This document shows positions 16,313 through 25,770 of a stretch of DNA of 45,249 bases, piece after piece. The notes under the pieces are model-generated. The model had not been told where the DNA came from and ran no database searches. It was given only the letters and a program-made list of their open reading frames with translations. How positions within the stretch are numbered: position 1 is the first letter of the stretch; each line of letters begins with the position of its first letter. Origin of the DNA: Candidatus Zixiibacteriota bacterium (GTDB taxonomy: Bacteria; Zixibacteria; MSB-5A5; GN15; FEB-12); assembly GCA_040752815.1 (NCBI GenBank), contig JBFMGC010000016.1, positions 1-45,249 on the forward strand. Reading direction: 5' to 3'. The position numbers were made by a program, and so were the translations under genes.

Positions 16313-18178
16313 ATGCCTGATTTCGATGTCATAATCATTGGTGGCGGACACGCCGGTGTCGAGGCCGCTCTCGCCGTGGCGCGCATGGGCAAGAGAGCCG
16401 CTCTGATGACGATGGACCGGACCAGGTTGGCGCTGATGTCCTGCAATCCGGCGATTGGCGGTATTGGTAAGTCACAGTTAGTTAAAGAGGTAGATGCGCT
16501 CGGCGGGCTGATGGGGGAGGCCATCGACGCCACCGGTATCCAGTTCCGTCGGCTCAATCTCTCCCGAGGCCCGGCGGTCTGGTCGACCCGAACCCAGGCG
16601 GACCGGATTGCGTACAACCGGTACGTGGTCGATTATGTCTCACGGCAGTCGGGAATCGAGATTATCGAAGGGCTTGCCGGCGATATTATGGTCGAACATG
16701 GTGAAGTGATCGGGGTGAGGCTGGAAAACGGCGAGGCTGTTTCGTCGCGAGCTGCGGTCATCTGCTCCGGAACCTTTCTTGGAGGACTTATCCATATAGG
16801 AGAAAAGAAGATACCTGCCGGGCGAATGAACGAACCGGCCGCCTATCGCCTTTCAGATAGCCTTCGCCAACTCGGATTCGAGGTCGGCCGTCTCAAGACC
16901 GGAACTCCGCCTCGGCTCGATGGAAACTCGATTGACTGGTCTCGCTGCGAGCTTCAACCGGGTGATGTGCCGATACCGTTCTTCTCCTATCGCACTACCC
17001 GTCAACCGTTTGAGCAGACACCCTGTCACCTCACCCGGACGACCGAGGCCACTCAGTCGCTCATAATGGCCAACTCGCATCGCTCGCCAATCTTCTCCGG
17101 TCAGATCAAGTCAACTGGTCCCAGGTACTGCCCGTCGATCGAGGACAAGTACTACCGATTTGCCGACAAGCTGACTCATCACATATTCTTAGAGCCGGAG
17201 GGCAACGGTACATCGGAGATCTACCCCAACGGCTTTTCCACCGCACTGCCGGAGGAGGTACAGCGCGAGGCGATTCGCACTGTGGTTGGGCTGGAGAGAG
17301 CCGAGGTCACACGGCCCGGCTATGCGGTCGAATATGATTACTGCCCGGCCTGCCAGATTGATCGGTCGTTCGAGACGCGGCGAATCAGAGGGCTGTTCTT
17401 TGCCGGGCAGATCAATGGCACGTCGGGCTACGAAGAAGCTGCCGCCCAGGGGATTATGGCCGGGATTAATGCCGTGCTGAGGGTCGAGAACGAGCCGTCA
17501 CTTGTACTTGACCGGTCGGAGGCGTATATCGGCGTGATGGTGGATGATCTGACAACTCGTTCTACCACAGAGCCATATCGGATGTTTACGTCGCGAGCCG
17601 AGTACCGGCTCGCGCTTCGCGAAGACAACGCCCGCGACCGGCTTTATGGGTATGCCCGGAAATACGGCCTGGTCGACAAAGCAGAGCTTGACGCCTTCGG
17701 CCGAGTGCAGACTGAGACTGAGGGAGAGATCGCAAGGTTCGAAAAGACGAGAGTGCCCGTTGCCGACTTGGGCGAGTTGTGCACCCGGTTTGAGAAGCGC
17801 GATCGGGTATCAATAGCCGAGCTGCTGAGGCAGCCGGGACTGTCACTGGTCGACGTTCTTCCTATCCTGGCCCGCTTCAACGGCGGCATGAACAGTTCCA
17901 CCGAAGTGCTTGAGCGGGCGGCGATCAATATCAAGTACCGCGGTTATGTCGATAAGCAGCAACGGGAAATCGATCACTTCCGGCGTTTGGAGCGGGAGAC
18001 AATTCCGGGGAATCTGGCATACGAATCGATGGCTGGACTGCGGCGCGAAGCCCGTGAGAAGCTGGTCCGGTTTCGTCCGGTGTCGCTCGGGCAAGCGGGG
18101 AGGATCGAGGGGATAACCATGGGCGACTTGGCCGTTCTGTCAGTTCACCTGAAGCGGCACAAGGTGCTGGCCGGTTGA
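16313..18178 (+). CDS. mnmG: tRNA uridine-5-carboxymethylaminomethyl modification enzyme MnmG (GidA)
   Basis: A 621-residue FAD enzyme, the partner of MnmE in modifying tRNA wobble uridine. The N-terminal nucleotide-binding motif is VIIIGGGHAGVEAA (residues 6-19). It also has LMSCNPAIGGIGKSQLVKE with the conserved cysteine, GRLKTGTPPRLDG, the YCPACQIDRS cysteine pair region and a helical C-terminal domain (INIKYRGYVDKQQREI). I chose the ATG at 16313 because the flavin motif follows directly; the frame is open upstream to 16208 without similarity. Its stop overlaps the TTG start of rsmG. Confidence 0.96.
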   Translation: MPDFDVIIIGGGHAGVEAALAVARMGKRAALMTMDRTRLALMSCNPAIGGIGKSQLVKEVDALGGLMGEAIDATGIQFRRLNLSRGPAVWSTRTQADRIAYNRYVVDYVSRQSGIEIIEGLAGDIMVEHGEVIGVRLENGEAVSSRAAVICSGTFLGGLIHIGEKKIPAGRMNEPAAYRLSDSLRQLGFEVGRLKTGTPPRLDGNSIDWSRCELQPGDVPIPFFSYRTTRQPFEQTPCHLTRTTEATQSLIMANSHRSPIFSGQIKSTGPRYCPSIEDKYYRFADKLTHHIFLEPEGNGTSEIYPNGFSTALPEEVQREAIRTVVGLERAEVTRPGYAVEYDYCPACQIDRSFETRRIRGLFFAGQINGTSGYEEAAAQGIMAGINAVLRVENEPSLVLDRSEAYIGVMVDDLTTRSTTEPYRMFTSRAEYRLALREDNARDRLYGYARKYGLVDKAELDAFGRVQTETEGEIARFEKTRVPVADLGELCTRFEKRDRVSIAELLRQPGLSLVDVLPILARFNGGMNSSTEVLERAAINIKYRGYVDKQQREIDHFRRLERETIPGNLAYESMAGLRREAREKLVRFRPVSLGQAGRIEGITMGDLAVLSVHLKRHKVLAG

Positions 18179-18780
18179 GCGGAGCGCCGAAAGACCTCGG
18201 CCCGGTCGACCTGGCGGCATTGATCGACCGGTATCTGGACCGAACGCGGCTCGATCGTTATTTCGAGCTCCTCATGGAGCACAACCAGCGGGTCAACTTG
18301 GTTTCACGTGAAACATCCCGCGCCGATTTCGATCGCCTGGTAGGAGAGTCACTCCTGCCTCTCGCGAAGATAAGATCTACTGTCGACAGCTATCTCGATA
18401 TCGGCTCCGGCGGCGGCATACCCGCCATACCAATCATCCTCAGTTCAGCAGTATCGGCCGAATCGACTTTAGTCGAACGCACGATCAAGAAAGCGCGCGC
18501 ACTCGAAGCTCTGGTTCGTGATCTCGGCTTGAAAGCTGCTGTGCTCCCGCAGAATTTCGAGGAGCTCCGCGATCTGCCCCCGTTGAATCTCATAACTCTT
18601 CGTCTGAGCAAACCGACCGAAGCGATGCTCATCAAGATTCGCCGGTCGCTCGCACCCGGAGGGACGTTTGTCTATTACAGTACCCCGCAGGTGTCTATTC
18701 CGGGATTCAAAGGCCAGGTGTACACTTATCGCTCGACAGAAGATCCAGTCGCCAAGAGCCTTACCGTCTTCAGATTATAA
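18175..18780 (+). CDS. rsmG: 16S rRNA (guanine-N7) methyltransferase RsmG (GidB)
   Basis: A 201-residue SAM-dependent methyltransferase that modifies G527 of 16S rRNA. The SAM loop is YLDIGSGGGIPAIP (~72-85), with a later LITLRLSKPTEAML segment. The TTG start at 18175 overlaps the mnmG stop codon, so translation is coupled. Residues V43-T47 are encoded by a parS site (18301-18314), so a partition signal is embedded in the coding sequence. The protein is slightly short for the family but complete. Confidence 0.9.
   Translation: MSGAPKDLGPVDLAALIDRYLDRTRLDRYFELLMEHNQRVNLVSRETSRADFDRLVGESLLPLAKIRSTVDSYLDIGSGGGIPAIPIILSSAVSAESTLVERTIKKARALEALVRDLGLKAAVLPQNFEELRDLPPLNLITLRLSKPTEAMLIKIRRSLAPGGTFVYYSTPQVSIPGFKGQVYTYRSTEDPVAKSLTVFRL
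18301..18314. promoter_or_regulatory. parS partition site inside rsmG
   Basis: A second exact GTTTCACGTGAAAC, followed by A as in the full consensus, 569 bases upstream of the parA start. Together with 16190-16203 it marks the centromere-like region of the chromosome. Confidence 0.93.
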
Positions 18781-18813
18781 GCTCACAGACCGCCCAAGTT
18801 TTTCCTTGCGCCT

Positions 18814-18832
18814 GTACAGCAAACTGCTGTAC
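18814..18832. promoter_or_regulatory. Inverted repeat upstream of parA
   Basis: GTACAGC, AAACT, GCTGTAC: perfect 7-bp arms in the 89-base gap between rsmG and parA. There is no T tract, so it is more likely an operator or an RNA hairpin near the parA promoter than a terminator. No regulator is assigned. Confidence 0.45.
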
Positions 18833-18869
18833 CATCGGCTAAAGGACTATTCATGACAAGGAGTTGTCG

Positions 18870-19628
18870 TTGAGCAAGATCATCGCGATTGCCAACCAAA
18901 AGGGCGGGGTCGGCAAGACTACAACCGCGGTCAATCTCGCCTCTTGCCTGGCCGCGGCAGAACAGCGCACTCTCCTGATCGATATCGATCCCCAGGCCAA
19001 TTCCACGAGTGGGATGGGTTACGAACACCGACCGGAAGACACCACCATATATGAAGCGCTCATAGGACGGGTATCAATCACCGACACCATCCGCCCCACC
19101 CAACTCTCGTATCTGAATCTGGTCCCATCGGCGATCTCGCTTGTCGGCGCGGAGGTCGAGCTCGTGAGCATGATCTCGCGTGAAACGCGTCTCAAGCAGG
19201 CGTTGGCGCCGATCTCCGGCGAATATCAATATATAATAGTAGACTGCCCGCCGTCGCTCGGTCTTCTCACCATTAATACTCTCACCGCGGCAAGTTCCGT
19301 TATCATCCCGATGCAGTGTGAATACTACGCTCTCGAGGGGCTGAGCCAGTTGATGAACACGATCAAGCTGGTGCGGCAGCATCTCAATCCGGATTTGAGA
19401 ATCGAGGGGGTACTGCTCACCATGTACGATGGCCGCCTGAATCTCTCGAAACAGGTTTCGGCCGAGGTGCGCGGGCATCTGCACGAGCGAGTCTACGACA
19501 CCGTGATCGCCCGCAACGTACGACTCTCCGAGGCGCCGTCGTTCGGCAAGCCGATTATCCTCTACGACATCCTGTCGACCGGCGCGGAAAACTATCTGGC
19601 CTTTACCAAGGAAGTGATGGCGTCATGA
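18870..19628 (+). CDS. parA: Chromosome partition ATPase ParA (Soj type)
   Basis: A 252-residue deviant Walker A ATPase: [14 protein letters not shown] (11-24), [12 protein letters not shown], and [10 protein letters not shown] as Walker B region. The absence of an N-terminal helix-turn-helix makes it the chromosomal type. It forms DNA-bound dimers that draw ParB-parS complexes apart. The start is TTG at 18870, six bases after AAGGAG (18858-18863); the TTG at 18864 is too close. Its end overlaps parB by 4 bases (ATGA). Confidence 0.95.
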   Translation: MSKIIAIANQKGGVGKTTTAVNLASCLAAAEQRTLLIDIDPQANSTSGMGYEHRPEDTTIYEALIGRVSITDTIRPTQLSYLNLVPSAISLVGAEVELVSMISRETRLKQALAPISGEYQYIIVDCPPSLGLLTINTLTAASSVIIPMQCEYYALEGLSQLMNTIKLVRQHLNPDLRIEGVLLTMYDGRLNLSKQVSAEVRGHLHERVYDTVIARNVRLSEAPSFGKPIILYDILSTGAENYLAFTKEVMAS

Positions 19629-20476
19629 GCAAGACGGTTCTGGGCAAGGGGCTGGGGGCGCTCATTCCGGCCGAGCAGGATATCTCGGTCGATGAAGTCC
19701 ATTATCGGGTGATACCGCTGGACCGGATCGCGCCCAACCCGATGCAGCCGCGGCAGCAGTTCGACGAGGTCGGCCTGGCCGAGCTGGCCGAGTCGGTCCG
19801 GCAGAACGGCCTGGTGCAGCCGCTGGTGGTGCGCCGTAACGGTGGCGGCTACACGCTGGTGGCCGGTGAGCGCCGCTACCGGGCCGCGCGCATGGCCGGG
19901 CTGGAAAAGGCCCCGGCCGTTATCATGGATGATATTGACGATGTTCGTATGCTGGAGCTGGCCCTGGTGGAAAACATCCAGCGCCAGGATCTCAACCCGC
20001 TCGAGCTGGCCGACGCATACCGTCGGCTGATCGAGCAGTGCGGCCTCACGCAGCAGCAACTGGCCCAACGCGTGGGCCGAAGCCGCGCCGCGGTCGCCAA
20101 TCATCTGCGTCTGCTCTCGCTGCCTGATTCCATCAAGCGGCTTATCGCCGATGGCCGTCTCACCGAGGGTCACGCACGGGCGCTGCTGGCGCTCGACAAC
20201 GAAAGCCGCATGCTCGAGATGGCCGAGCGCATTGTCAGCAACTCCCTGAGCGTGCGCGAGGCGGAACAGGCCGCACCCGGCAAAAAGAAACGGCGGCGGC
20301 TGGAAGTTAAACGCCTCAGCCCGGCGCTGGCCGATATTGAGGCCGATTTGAAGCGTCGGCTGGCTACGTCGGTAAAGATCATGCCCGGTCTCAGGCGAGG
20401 GCGGATCGAAATCGAGTACTACGGCGAGGACGACCTGAGCCGCCTCTGGCAACTGTTTCGTAAGATCGACTCGTAG
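19625..20476 (+). CDS. parB: Chromosome partition protein ParB (Spo0J type)
   Basis: A 283-residue CTP-dependent DNA clamp. The CTP-binding motif [13 protein letters not shown] lies at 81-93, [14 protein letters not shown] near 114-127, and a helix-turn-helix [20 protein letters not shown] at 141-160 recognises parS. A C-terminal dimerisation domain ends the protein. Two parS cores lie upstream. The start ATG overlaps the parA stop. Confidence 0.95.
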   Translation: MSKTVLGKGLGALIPAEQDISVDEVHYRVIPLDRIAPNPMQPRQQFDEVGLAELAESVRQNGLVQPLVVRRNGGGYTLVAGERRYRAARMAGLEKAPAVIMDDIDDVRMLELALVENIQRQDLNPLELADAYRRLIEQCGLTQQQLAQRVGRSRAAVANHLRLLSLPDSIKRLIADGRLTEGHARALLALDNESRMLEMAERIVSNSLSVREAEQAAPGKKKRRRLEVKRLSPALADIEADLKRRLATSVKIMPGLRRGRIEIEYYGEDDLSRLWQLFRKIDS

Positions 20477-20478
20477 GT

Positions 20479-21273
20479 ATGGCCGCTCCGAAGTACGTAA
20501 CCATCATGCTGGTGCCCGACGGCACCGAGGCGCGCACCGGCTGGCGCGTGCGGCAGTGGATGCTTCGGACGATACTTATAGGCCTGGTGGTGCTGCTGGT
20601 TGGCATCGTTTTGTTCTTCATTTACTACGGCGCCGTGGTTTCGCGGGCGGCGCGCACCGAGCAGGTGATCAAAGAGAACGAAGACCTCAAGCGGTATTAC
20701 TACAAGGTGCAGTTACTGGAACAAAACCTGCATCAGGCGCGCGAGGTGGTCACACGCATGGCCCGCCTGGCCGGCATGGAAGATTTTCAATTGCCGGAGA
20801 TTCCCGATGATTCCTCACTGTTTATGGAACTGTCCCGCTCCGGCGCGACTACAAACATACGTCCGCGCACCCCGGACTGGAGTTTGCCGGTCGGCCTGCC
20901 GATACAAGGATATGTGACGCAGCGCTTCGAGTTAGTCGACCCCGGCCGGTATCATCCCGGGGTGGATATCGCCTGTCCGGTCGGCACGCCGGTGCTGGCA
21001 ACCGGATCGGCGGAAGTGGAATATGTGGCGTTCGATTCCGCCTACGGCAACATGGTTGTGCTGCGGCACAATGACAGTGTGACGACAATCTATGCGCACA
21101 ACGATACCATACTTGTTACAGAAGGCCAGGCGATTCGCGCGGGCGCCAAGATTGCCGAATCAGGCAACAGCGGCCGTTCGAGCGCGCCGCACCTTCACTA
21201 TGAACTGAGAATAAACGGAGAACCGATAGATCCGCTGGAAAATCCGTATGATCAAGAAAACCACCACCAATGA
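20479..21273 (+). CDS. M23-family (LytM) peptidoglycan endopeptidase, membrane-anchored
   Basis: A 264-residue protein. A short cytoplasmic N-terminus and one transmembrane helix (~31-50) are followed by a coiled coil (~55-97) and a LytM domain (~140-252). Zinc ligands are H159 and D163 (HPGVD) and H240 (HLHYE), with H207 and H238 as the usual catalytic histidines, so it appears active. It cuts peptide cross-links of the cell wall. It starts 2 bases after parB and overlaps the bactofilin gene by 26 bases. Such peptidase-bactofilin pairs are known to shape cells in other bacteria. Confidence 0.9.
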   Translation: MAAPKYVTIMLVPDGTEARTGWRVRQWMLRTILIGLVVLLVGIVLFFIYYGAVVSRAARTEQVIKENEDLKRYYYKVQLLEQNLHQAREVVTRMARLAGMEDFQLPEIPDDSSLFMELSRSGATTNIRPRTPDWSLPVGLPIQGYVTQRFELVDPGRYHPGVDIACPVGTPVLATGSAEVEYVAFDSAYGNMVVLRHNDSVTTIYAHNDTILVTEGQAIRAGAKIAESGNSGRSSAPHLHYELRINGEPIDPLENPYDQENHHQ

Positions 21274-21676
21274 GGCGAATGGATTAATGAACACCATTAT
21301 CGGTAAGGACACGGTCATTACCGGCACGCTCGATGTCAAGGGAGCGCTGCGGGTCGACGGCCAGGTCAAGGGCAAGATCATTTGCTCTGACTGTGTCACG
21401 GTCGGAGCGACCGGACAGATCGAGGCTGATATCGAGGCTCAGACCGCGATAATCGCCGGCCATGTCAACGGCAACGTGGTCTGCGGGGACAAGATCGAGC
21501 TGCAGGCCAAGTGCGAGATGGACGGTGACCTGAAGACCAGGTCGCTCGTAATCGAGCAGGGAGCCATATTTTGTGGCGCCTGCAACATGAAGGGCGGCAC
21601 TCCGGATCTCGGTTTCCTGACCCCGGAACGTTCATCTGAGCGGATCACGATAGCCGACCAGGACGAAGATCGCTAA
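21248..21676 (+). CDS. Bactofilin
   Basis: A 142-residue protein of the polymer-forming bactofilin family. The core (~15-115) is a right-handed beta helix of short turns with regular Gly and hydrophobic spacing (TVITGTLDVKGALRVDGQVKG, GQIEADIEAQTAIIAGHVNG). The N-terminal and C-terminal tails are flexible. Bactofilins form membrane-associated filaments that position cell-wall enzymes. The gene overlaps the M23 peptidase gene by 26 bases, which indicates joint production. The ATG at 21248 is the first start; an ATG at 21287 just before the beta helix is an alternative. Confidence 0.88.
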   Translation: MIKKTTTNEANGLMNTIIGKDTVITGTLDVKGALRVDGQVKGKIICSDCVTVGATGQIEADIEAQTAIIAGHVNGNVVCGDKIELQAKCEMDGDLKTRSLVIEQGAIFCGACNMKGGTPDLGFLTPERSSERITIADQDEDR

Positions 21677-22112
21677 TTCACACTTTCTCAAAATGTGTGG
21701 ACAAACGCCACGAATTGTGGATAGTGACGTAAGCGGCTGTCGTACTTCAAGATATCGTCAGGCGTCCCGCTCGGCAGAATGCCGCTTATCCACAAAGCGG
21801 CGTCAAAGTTAAGCCCCTAAGATGATTTGGGTTAGATGCGGCTTCTGAAGCGGTGGATTAGGGTTTCACCGTCTAACTGGTTGCGCCGCAGTGCATTCCC
21901 GATTTCCACCGGCGACCCAGTTCGCCGGCCCGCTGCCTTGCAGCCAAGGTGGCGGAGCACCCACGGCCGAGCGACAAAGTCACAATCGCGCAGCTCGATT
22001 CAAAATCGTTTGGACTAACCCCTGTACTCGCCGTAACTTGGCACGTCAGACCGAGTATAAGTTTGTTGTAAGAAAAGAAGATACCAGCCTGCACCGCAAC
22101 CCGGAGGAGCGC
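21677..22112. promoter_or_regulatory. Non-coding gap with DnaA-box-like sites, candidate replication origin
   Basis: A perfect DnaA box TTATCCACA lies at 21786-21794. Minus-strand variants TTGTCCACA (21696-21704) and CTATCCACA (21716-21724) lie upstream. The perfect box sits across the left arm and loop of a stem-loop, GCCGCTT (21781-21787) with AAGCGGC (21795-21801). No protein is credible in the 436 bases. Proximity to parS and parAB supports an origin. The lack of an obvious AT-rich unwinding region and the plus-strand genes on both sides argue for caution. The moxR start has GGAGGA at 22103-22108. Confidence 0.5.
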
Positions 22113-23120
22113 ATGACGCCTCTTGAGGCCACATCCGATATTCAAGCTGTCCAAAACCTCAATTCCGCGACCGCGAAAATCAAAGCCGAAATCGGCAAGG
22201 TGATTGTCGGTCAGGATAAAGTGATCGAACAACTGCTCATCTCGCTGTTGTCATCGGGCCATTGCCTGCTCGTGGGCGTGCCCGGTCTGGCCAAGACGCT
22301 CATGATCTCCACCCTGGCACGCGTGCTCAATCTCAAGTTCAGCCGCATTCAATTCACGCCCGACCTGATGCCGTCGGATATCACCGGCACCGAAATCATC
22401 GAAGAGGACCACACCACGGGGCGCCGTGGCTTTCGTTTTGTGAAAGGACCGGTGTTTGCCAACATCATTCTCGCCGACGAGATCAACCGCACACCGCCCA
22501 AAACTCAGGCGGCGCTGCTTCAGGCGATGCAGGAGCATGAAGTGACTGCGGCGGGCGAGACCTACAAACTCGAGGAGCCGTTTTTCGTGCTGGCTACGCA
22601 GAATCCGATCGAGCAGGAAGGTACCTATCCGTTGCCCGAGGCGCAGCTCGATCGTTTCATGTTCAACGTGATTGTTGACTATCCCGCGACCGACGAAGAG
22701 GAGTTGATTGTCAAGACTACCACCACAGTCGCGATGCACGAACTAAACCGCATCATGTCTGCCGACGACATCATTGGTTTCCAAAAGCTGGTTCGCCGGG
22801 TGCCGGTGTCCGATCATCTGGTTCACTATGCCGTGCATCTGGTGCGTGCGACCAGGCCGCATGAAAACAACGCGCCCGACTTTATCAAGAAGTGGGTCAA
22901 CTGGGGCGCCGGTCCGAGAGCCTCGCAGTATCTGATTCTGGCGGCGAAGACCCGCGCGATTCTCGACGGCCGTCCGACTCCCGGCCCCGACGACGTCCGT
23001 TTTGCGGCGTACCCGGTGCTGCGGCATCGCATAGTCACGTCGTTCAACGCCGAGGCCGACGGGGTTGATTCGATCGAGATCATCCGCCGCGTGCTGGAGA
23101 CGGTGAAGGAGAGGGAGTGA
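22113..23120 (+). CDS. MoxR-family AAA+ ATPase
   Basis: A 335-residue ATPase. Walker A is GVPGLAKT (55-62), Walker B ILADEINR, then sensor ATQNPIEQEGTYPLPEAQLDRF, the MoxR signature. The C-terminal helical lid (RATRP, GPRASQYLILAAKTRA) is complete. MoxR proteins act as chaperone-like ATPases, usually beside a DUF58 protein; here the DUF58 gene is 3.2 kb downstream. The ATG at 22113 follows a strong GGAGGA. The stop overlaps the start of the DNA methyltransferase gene. Confidence 0.92.
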   Translation: MTPLEATSDIQAVQNLNSATAKIKAEIGKVIVGQDKVIEQLLISLLSSGHCLLVGVPGLAKTLMISTLARVLNLKFSRIQFTPDLMPSDITGTEIIEEDHTTGRRGFRFVKGPVFANIILADEINRTPPKTQAALLQAMQEHEVTAAGETYKLEEPFFVLATQNPIEQEGTYPLPEAQLDRFMFNVIVDYPATDEEELIVKTTTTVAMHELNRIMSADDIIGFQKLVRRVPVSDHLVHYAVHLVRATRPHENNAPDFIKKWVNWGAGPRASQYLILAAKTRAILDGRPTPGPDDVRFAAYPVLRHRIVTSFNAEADGVDSIEIIRRVLETVKERE

Positions 23121-24094
23121 CTACCAGCCATCGCATAGTCTTTGGCGACGCCCGTTCCATGAGCCTGGTGCGGGATAAAAGCGTGCATTTGGTGGTTACC
23201 TCGCCGCCGTACTGGCAGCTCAAGGACTATGGCAGCAGCGACCAGATCGGCTTTGATGATTCCTACGAGACCTACATCAATAACCTGAATCTCGTATGGA
23301 AGGAGTGCCATCGCGTTCTGCACGATGGGTGCAGGCTGTGTGTGAACATCGGCGATCAGTTTGCGCGCTCGGTCTATTATGGCCGATACAAGGTGATACC
23401 GATACGCACGGAAATTACCCGGTTCTGCGAAACTATCGGTTTTGACTTCATGGGTTCGATCATCTGGCAGAAGGTCACAACGTGCAACACAACTGGTGGC
23501 GCGACGGTGATGGGATCGTATCCGTACCCGCGCAACGGGATCGTCAAGATCGACTACGAGTTCATACTTCTCTTCAAGAAACACGGGGCGGCGCCCCGGG
23601 TCAGCGAGGAAATCAAGCGGCAGTCAGTGATTGCGCCTGAAGAGTGGAATGTCTTCTTCAACGGCCACTGGAATTTTCCCGGTGAGCGCCAGGATGGACA
23701 TCTCGCCATGTTCCCGGTGGAACTGCCGCTTCGACTGATTCGCATGTTCACGTTCCAGGGAGAGACGGTCCTTGACCCGTTTCTCGGGAGCGGGACAACA
23801 TCACTGGCCGCAATGAAAACCCAGAGGCACTCAATCGGCTATGAAATAAACCGGCGTTTTGAAGATCACATCGCTGATCGGTTGAGAGCGGGGGACAGTC
23901 TGTTCACCAGGGCGACAGTTGAGTATGTACTTGATGCGAGTCGCCCTTCGACGGAAAGTCTGGTCAGTCTGCCCTATCAGTTTCGAGACCCCTTGATGCT
24001 GGACAAGAAAACCGATCCACGCAAACTGCGATTTGGATCGGTGATCTCAGCGGCAGATAAGAAGGCCACAAAAGATGCGGCATACCACAGATGA
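23117..24094 (+). CDS. DNA methyltransferase, N4-cytosine type (beta-class order)
   Basis: A 325-residue methyltransferase. Motif IV TSPPYW (28-33) comes before motif I DPFLGSGTT (220-228), the beta-class order; the TSPPYW form is typical of N4-cytosine enzymes, though N6-adenine cannot be excluded. The target region is the middle section (~100-200). No restriction endonuclease lies beside it, so it looks like an orphan methylase. The GTG start at 23117 overlaps the moxR stop by 4 bases. The last ~60 residues are not conserved and the end may be longer than usual. Confidence 0.85.
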   Translation: MTTSHRIVFGDARSMSLVRDKSVHLVVTSPPYWQLKDYGSSDQIGFDDSYETYINNLNLVWKECHRVLHDGCRLCVNIGDQFARSVYYGRYKVIPIRTEITRFCETIGFDFMGSIIWQKVTTCNTTGGATVMGSYPYPRNGIVKIDYEFILLFKKHGAAPRVSEEIKRQSVIAPEEWNVFFNGHWNFPGERQDGHLAMFPVELPLRLIRMFTFQGETVLDPFLGSGTTSLAAMKTQRHSIGYEINRRFEDHIADRLRAGDSLFTRATVEYVLDASRPSTESLVSLPYQFRDPLMLDKKTDPRKLRFGSVISAADKKATKDAAYHR

Positions 24095-24138
24095 CATAGC
24101 AGCGTCGTGAATTGAAGGCGCTGGTAGACATAACCGCT

Positions 24139-24786
24139 ATGACCGAACTGAAACCCCTCTCCTCCTTCCCCCCCATCGCCAGGCTGTTTATCGGTCTGTT
24201 CACTACCCTCATGCTGTTGGTCTGCGCGTGGGCGGTCTGGATTTACTCGGTCGAGAAGGGCGAGGTCGACCAGTCCCTTCTCAACCCCCCGCTCACACCT
24301 GAGGCCGAAATCGAGGTGATCTCGTCCGACAGCTCCGCGGTGCTCGCCCCGATCTGGGACTCCGAGCACGCCGGTCTCGCGCTCCCGCTCGACAGCGGCG
24401 AAATTGATACGATGGAGGACCTGTCTGACCTGGTTGAAGGGTACGACGGTGTCGGCGATGACAACGAATACCGCGAGGAACCGGAAAACCGCTTTCGCCA
24501 CAACCTCGGCCTGGCTCACGTGCACGTGAACGGGCAGACGCTTCTGTTCTTCGCGCTCGGGGCGGTCTTTCTGTTTACATCGGTCAAGCTTGCGCTTAAG
24601 AAGACCGTGCTCTGGTCATTTGCGATCATGATACTCGCCCATACAATTGGGCTCACCGGCGAGGGTTTCCACTGGATATATGATGACCTTCTCGCGCTCA
24701 GCGGCGTTCTCCTGTTGGCGCTGGTTGCGTACATGTGTTTGATGATTTATGTCGACCTGGCCCGCTCGCCGAGAGACAGCACGTGA
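24139..24786 (+). CDS. Membrane protein of unknown function, four predicted transmembrane segments
   Basis: A 215-residue protein that I do not recognise. One transmembrane helix lies at ~16-37 (LFIGLFTTLMLLVCAWAVWI). An acidic loop (~40-130) rich in Asp/Glu and Ser follows, then three hydrophobic segments near the end (LLFFALGAVFLFTSV, WSFAIMILAHTIGL, ALSGVLLLALVAYMCLMIYV). The ATG at 24139 is preferred to a TTG at 24112. It lies between the methylase and the peptidase genes on the same strand. Its acidic extracytoplasmic loop is the only striking trait. Confidence 0.7.
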   Translation: MTELKPLSSFPPIARLFIGLFTTLMLLVCAWAVWIYSVEKGEVDQSLLNPPLTPEAEIEVISSDSSAVLAPIWDSEHAGLALPLDSGEIDTMEDLSDLVEGYDGVGDDNEYREEPENRFRHNLGLAHVHVNGQTLLFFALGAVFLFTSVKLALKKTVLWSFAIMILAHTIGLTGEGFHWIYDDLLALSGVLLLALVAYMCLMIYVDLARSPRDST

Positions 24787-24822
24787 CATCGGTATGGCTT
24801 ACCCCTCAGTGAATTCGCGCAC

Positions 24823-25770
24823 ATGAACAACTTCGCTATCGCCATACACGGCGGCGCCGGTACGATACTCCGCTACGAGCTGACGCCGGAGAAAGAGAAG
24901 GCTTATCGCGACGGCCTCGCGGATTCTCTCCGCTCCGGTTGGAACGTGCTGCGCGACGGTGGACTTGCGCTCGAAGCTGTCCAGGCGGCGGTGGTAAGCA
25001 TGGAAGACAACCCGCTGTTCAACGCCGGCAAAGGGGCAGTGTTCACCCATGAGGGAATCAACGAACAGGACGCCTGCATCATCGATGGCCGCACGAAAAG
25101 CGTGGGCGCGATCGCGGGCGTAAGACGAATCAAGAACCCGATACTTCTTGCGCGGCTTGTGCTTGAGAAAAGCGAACATGTTCTGTTCTGCGGTGTGGGC
25201 GCTGAAAAGTTCGCCGTGGAGAATGGCATGATTCCTGTCGATGACCCCGGGTACTTCTGGACCGAACATCGCTGGAATCAACTGCAGAAGGCGCTCGAGC
25301 GCGAAAAGCGCGAATCGAAAGTGACCACACGGCTCGATCACTCTGATGATCGGGAGAAAACCGGCACGGTCGGTGCGGTGGCGGTCGATCAGCACGGCAA
25401 TCTTGCGGCGGCGACCTCGACCGGCGGGATGACCAACAAGCGCGACGGCCGTATCGGTGATACTCCGATTATCGGCGCCGGTACGTACGCAGATAATAAT
25501 ACCTGTGCGGTCTCGGCCACGGGTGTGGGTGAGTTCATCATGCGTAACGTGCTGGCGTATGATATTGCGGCGCTGATGGAGTACAGAGGGATGTCGTTGA
25601 ATGACGCCGCCGGCCTTTGTGTGATGGAGAAACTGGCTGCGCTCGGCGGCAGCGGCGGCGTGGTGGCGATTGACAGAGATGGCAACATCGCGATGCCGTT
25701 CAACAGCGACGGCATGTACCGCGGCTTCATGCTCGCCGACGGCACGATGGAGACGGCGATATTTAAGTGA
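24823..25770 (+). CDS. Isoaspartyl peptidase / type III L-asparaginase (Ntn hydrolase)
   Basis: A 315-residue precursor that self-cleaves before T182 in GTVGAVAVD, giving alpha and beta subunits with the threonine as nucleophile. The N-terminal AIHGGAG, the NAGKGAVFT segment and TSTGGMTNKRDGRIGDTPIIG are family motifs. The enzyme removes isoaspartyl residues from peptides and hydrolyses asparagine. The sequence has no signal peptide, so it is cytoplasmic. It is followed by a repeat-rich gap, which probably ends the transcript. Confidence 0.93.
   Translation: MNNFAIAIHGGAGTILRYELTPEKEKAYRDGLADSLRSGWNVLRDGGLALEAVQAAVVSMEDNPLFNAGKGAVFTHEGINEQDACIIDGRTKSVGAIAGVRRIKNPILLARLVLEKSEHVLFCGVGAEKFAVENGMIPVDDPGYFWTEHRWNQLQKALEREKRESKVTTRLDHSDDREKTGTVGAVAVDQHGNLAAATSTGGMTNKRDGRIGDTPIIGAGTYADNNTCAVSATGVGEFIMRNVLAYDIAALMEYRGMSLNDAAGLCVMEKLAALGGSGGVVAIDRDGNIAMPFNSDGMYRGFMLADGTMETAIFK

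Noticed and set aside
19592-20452. Minus-strand open frame opposite parB
   Set aside because: The plus strand encodes complete ParB with CTP-binding and HTH motifs; the antisense reading has no family features.
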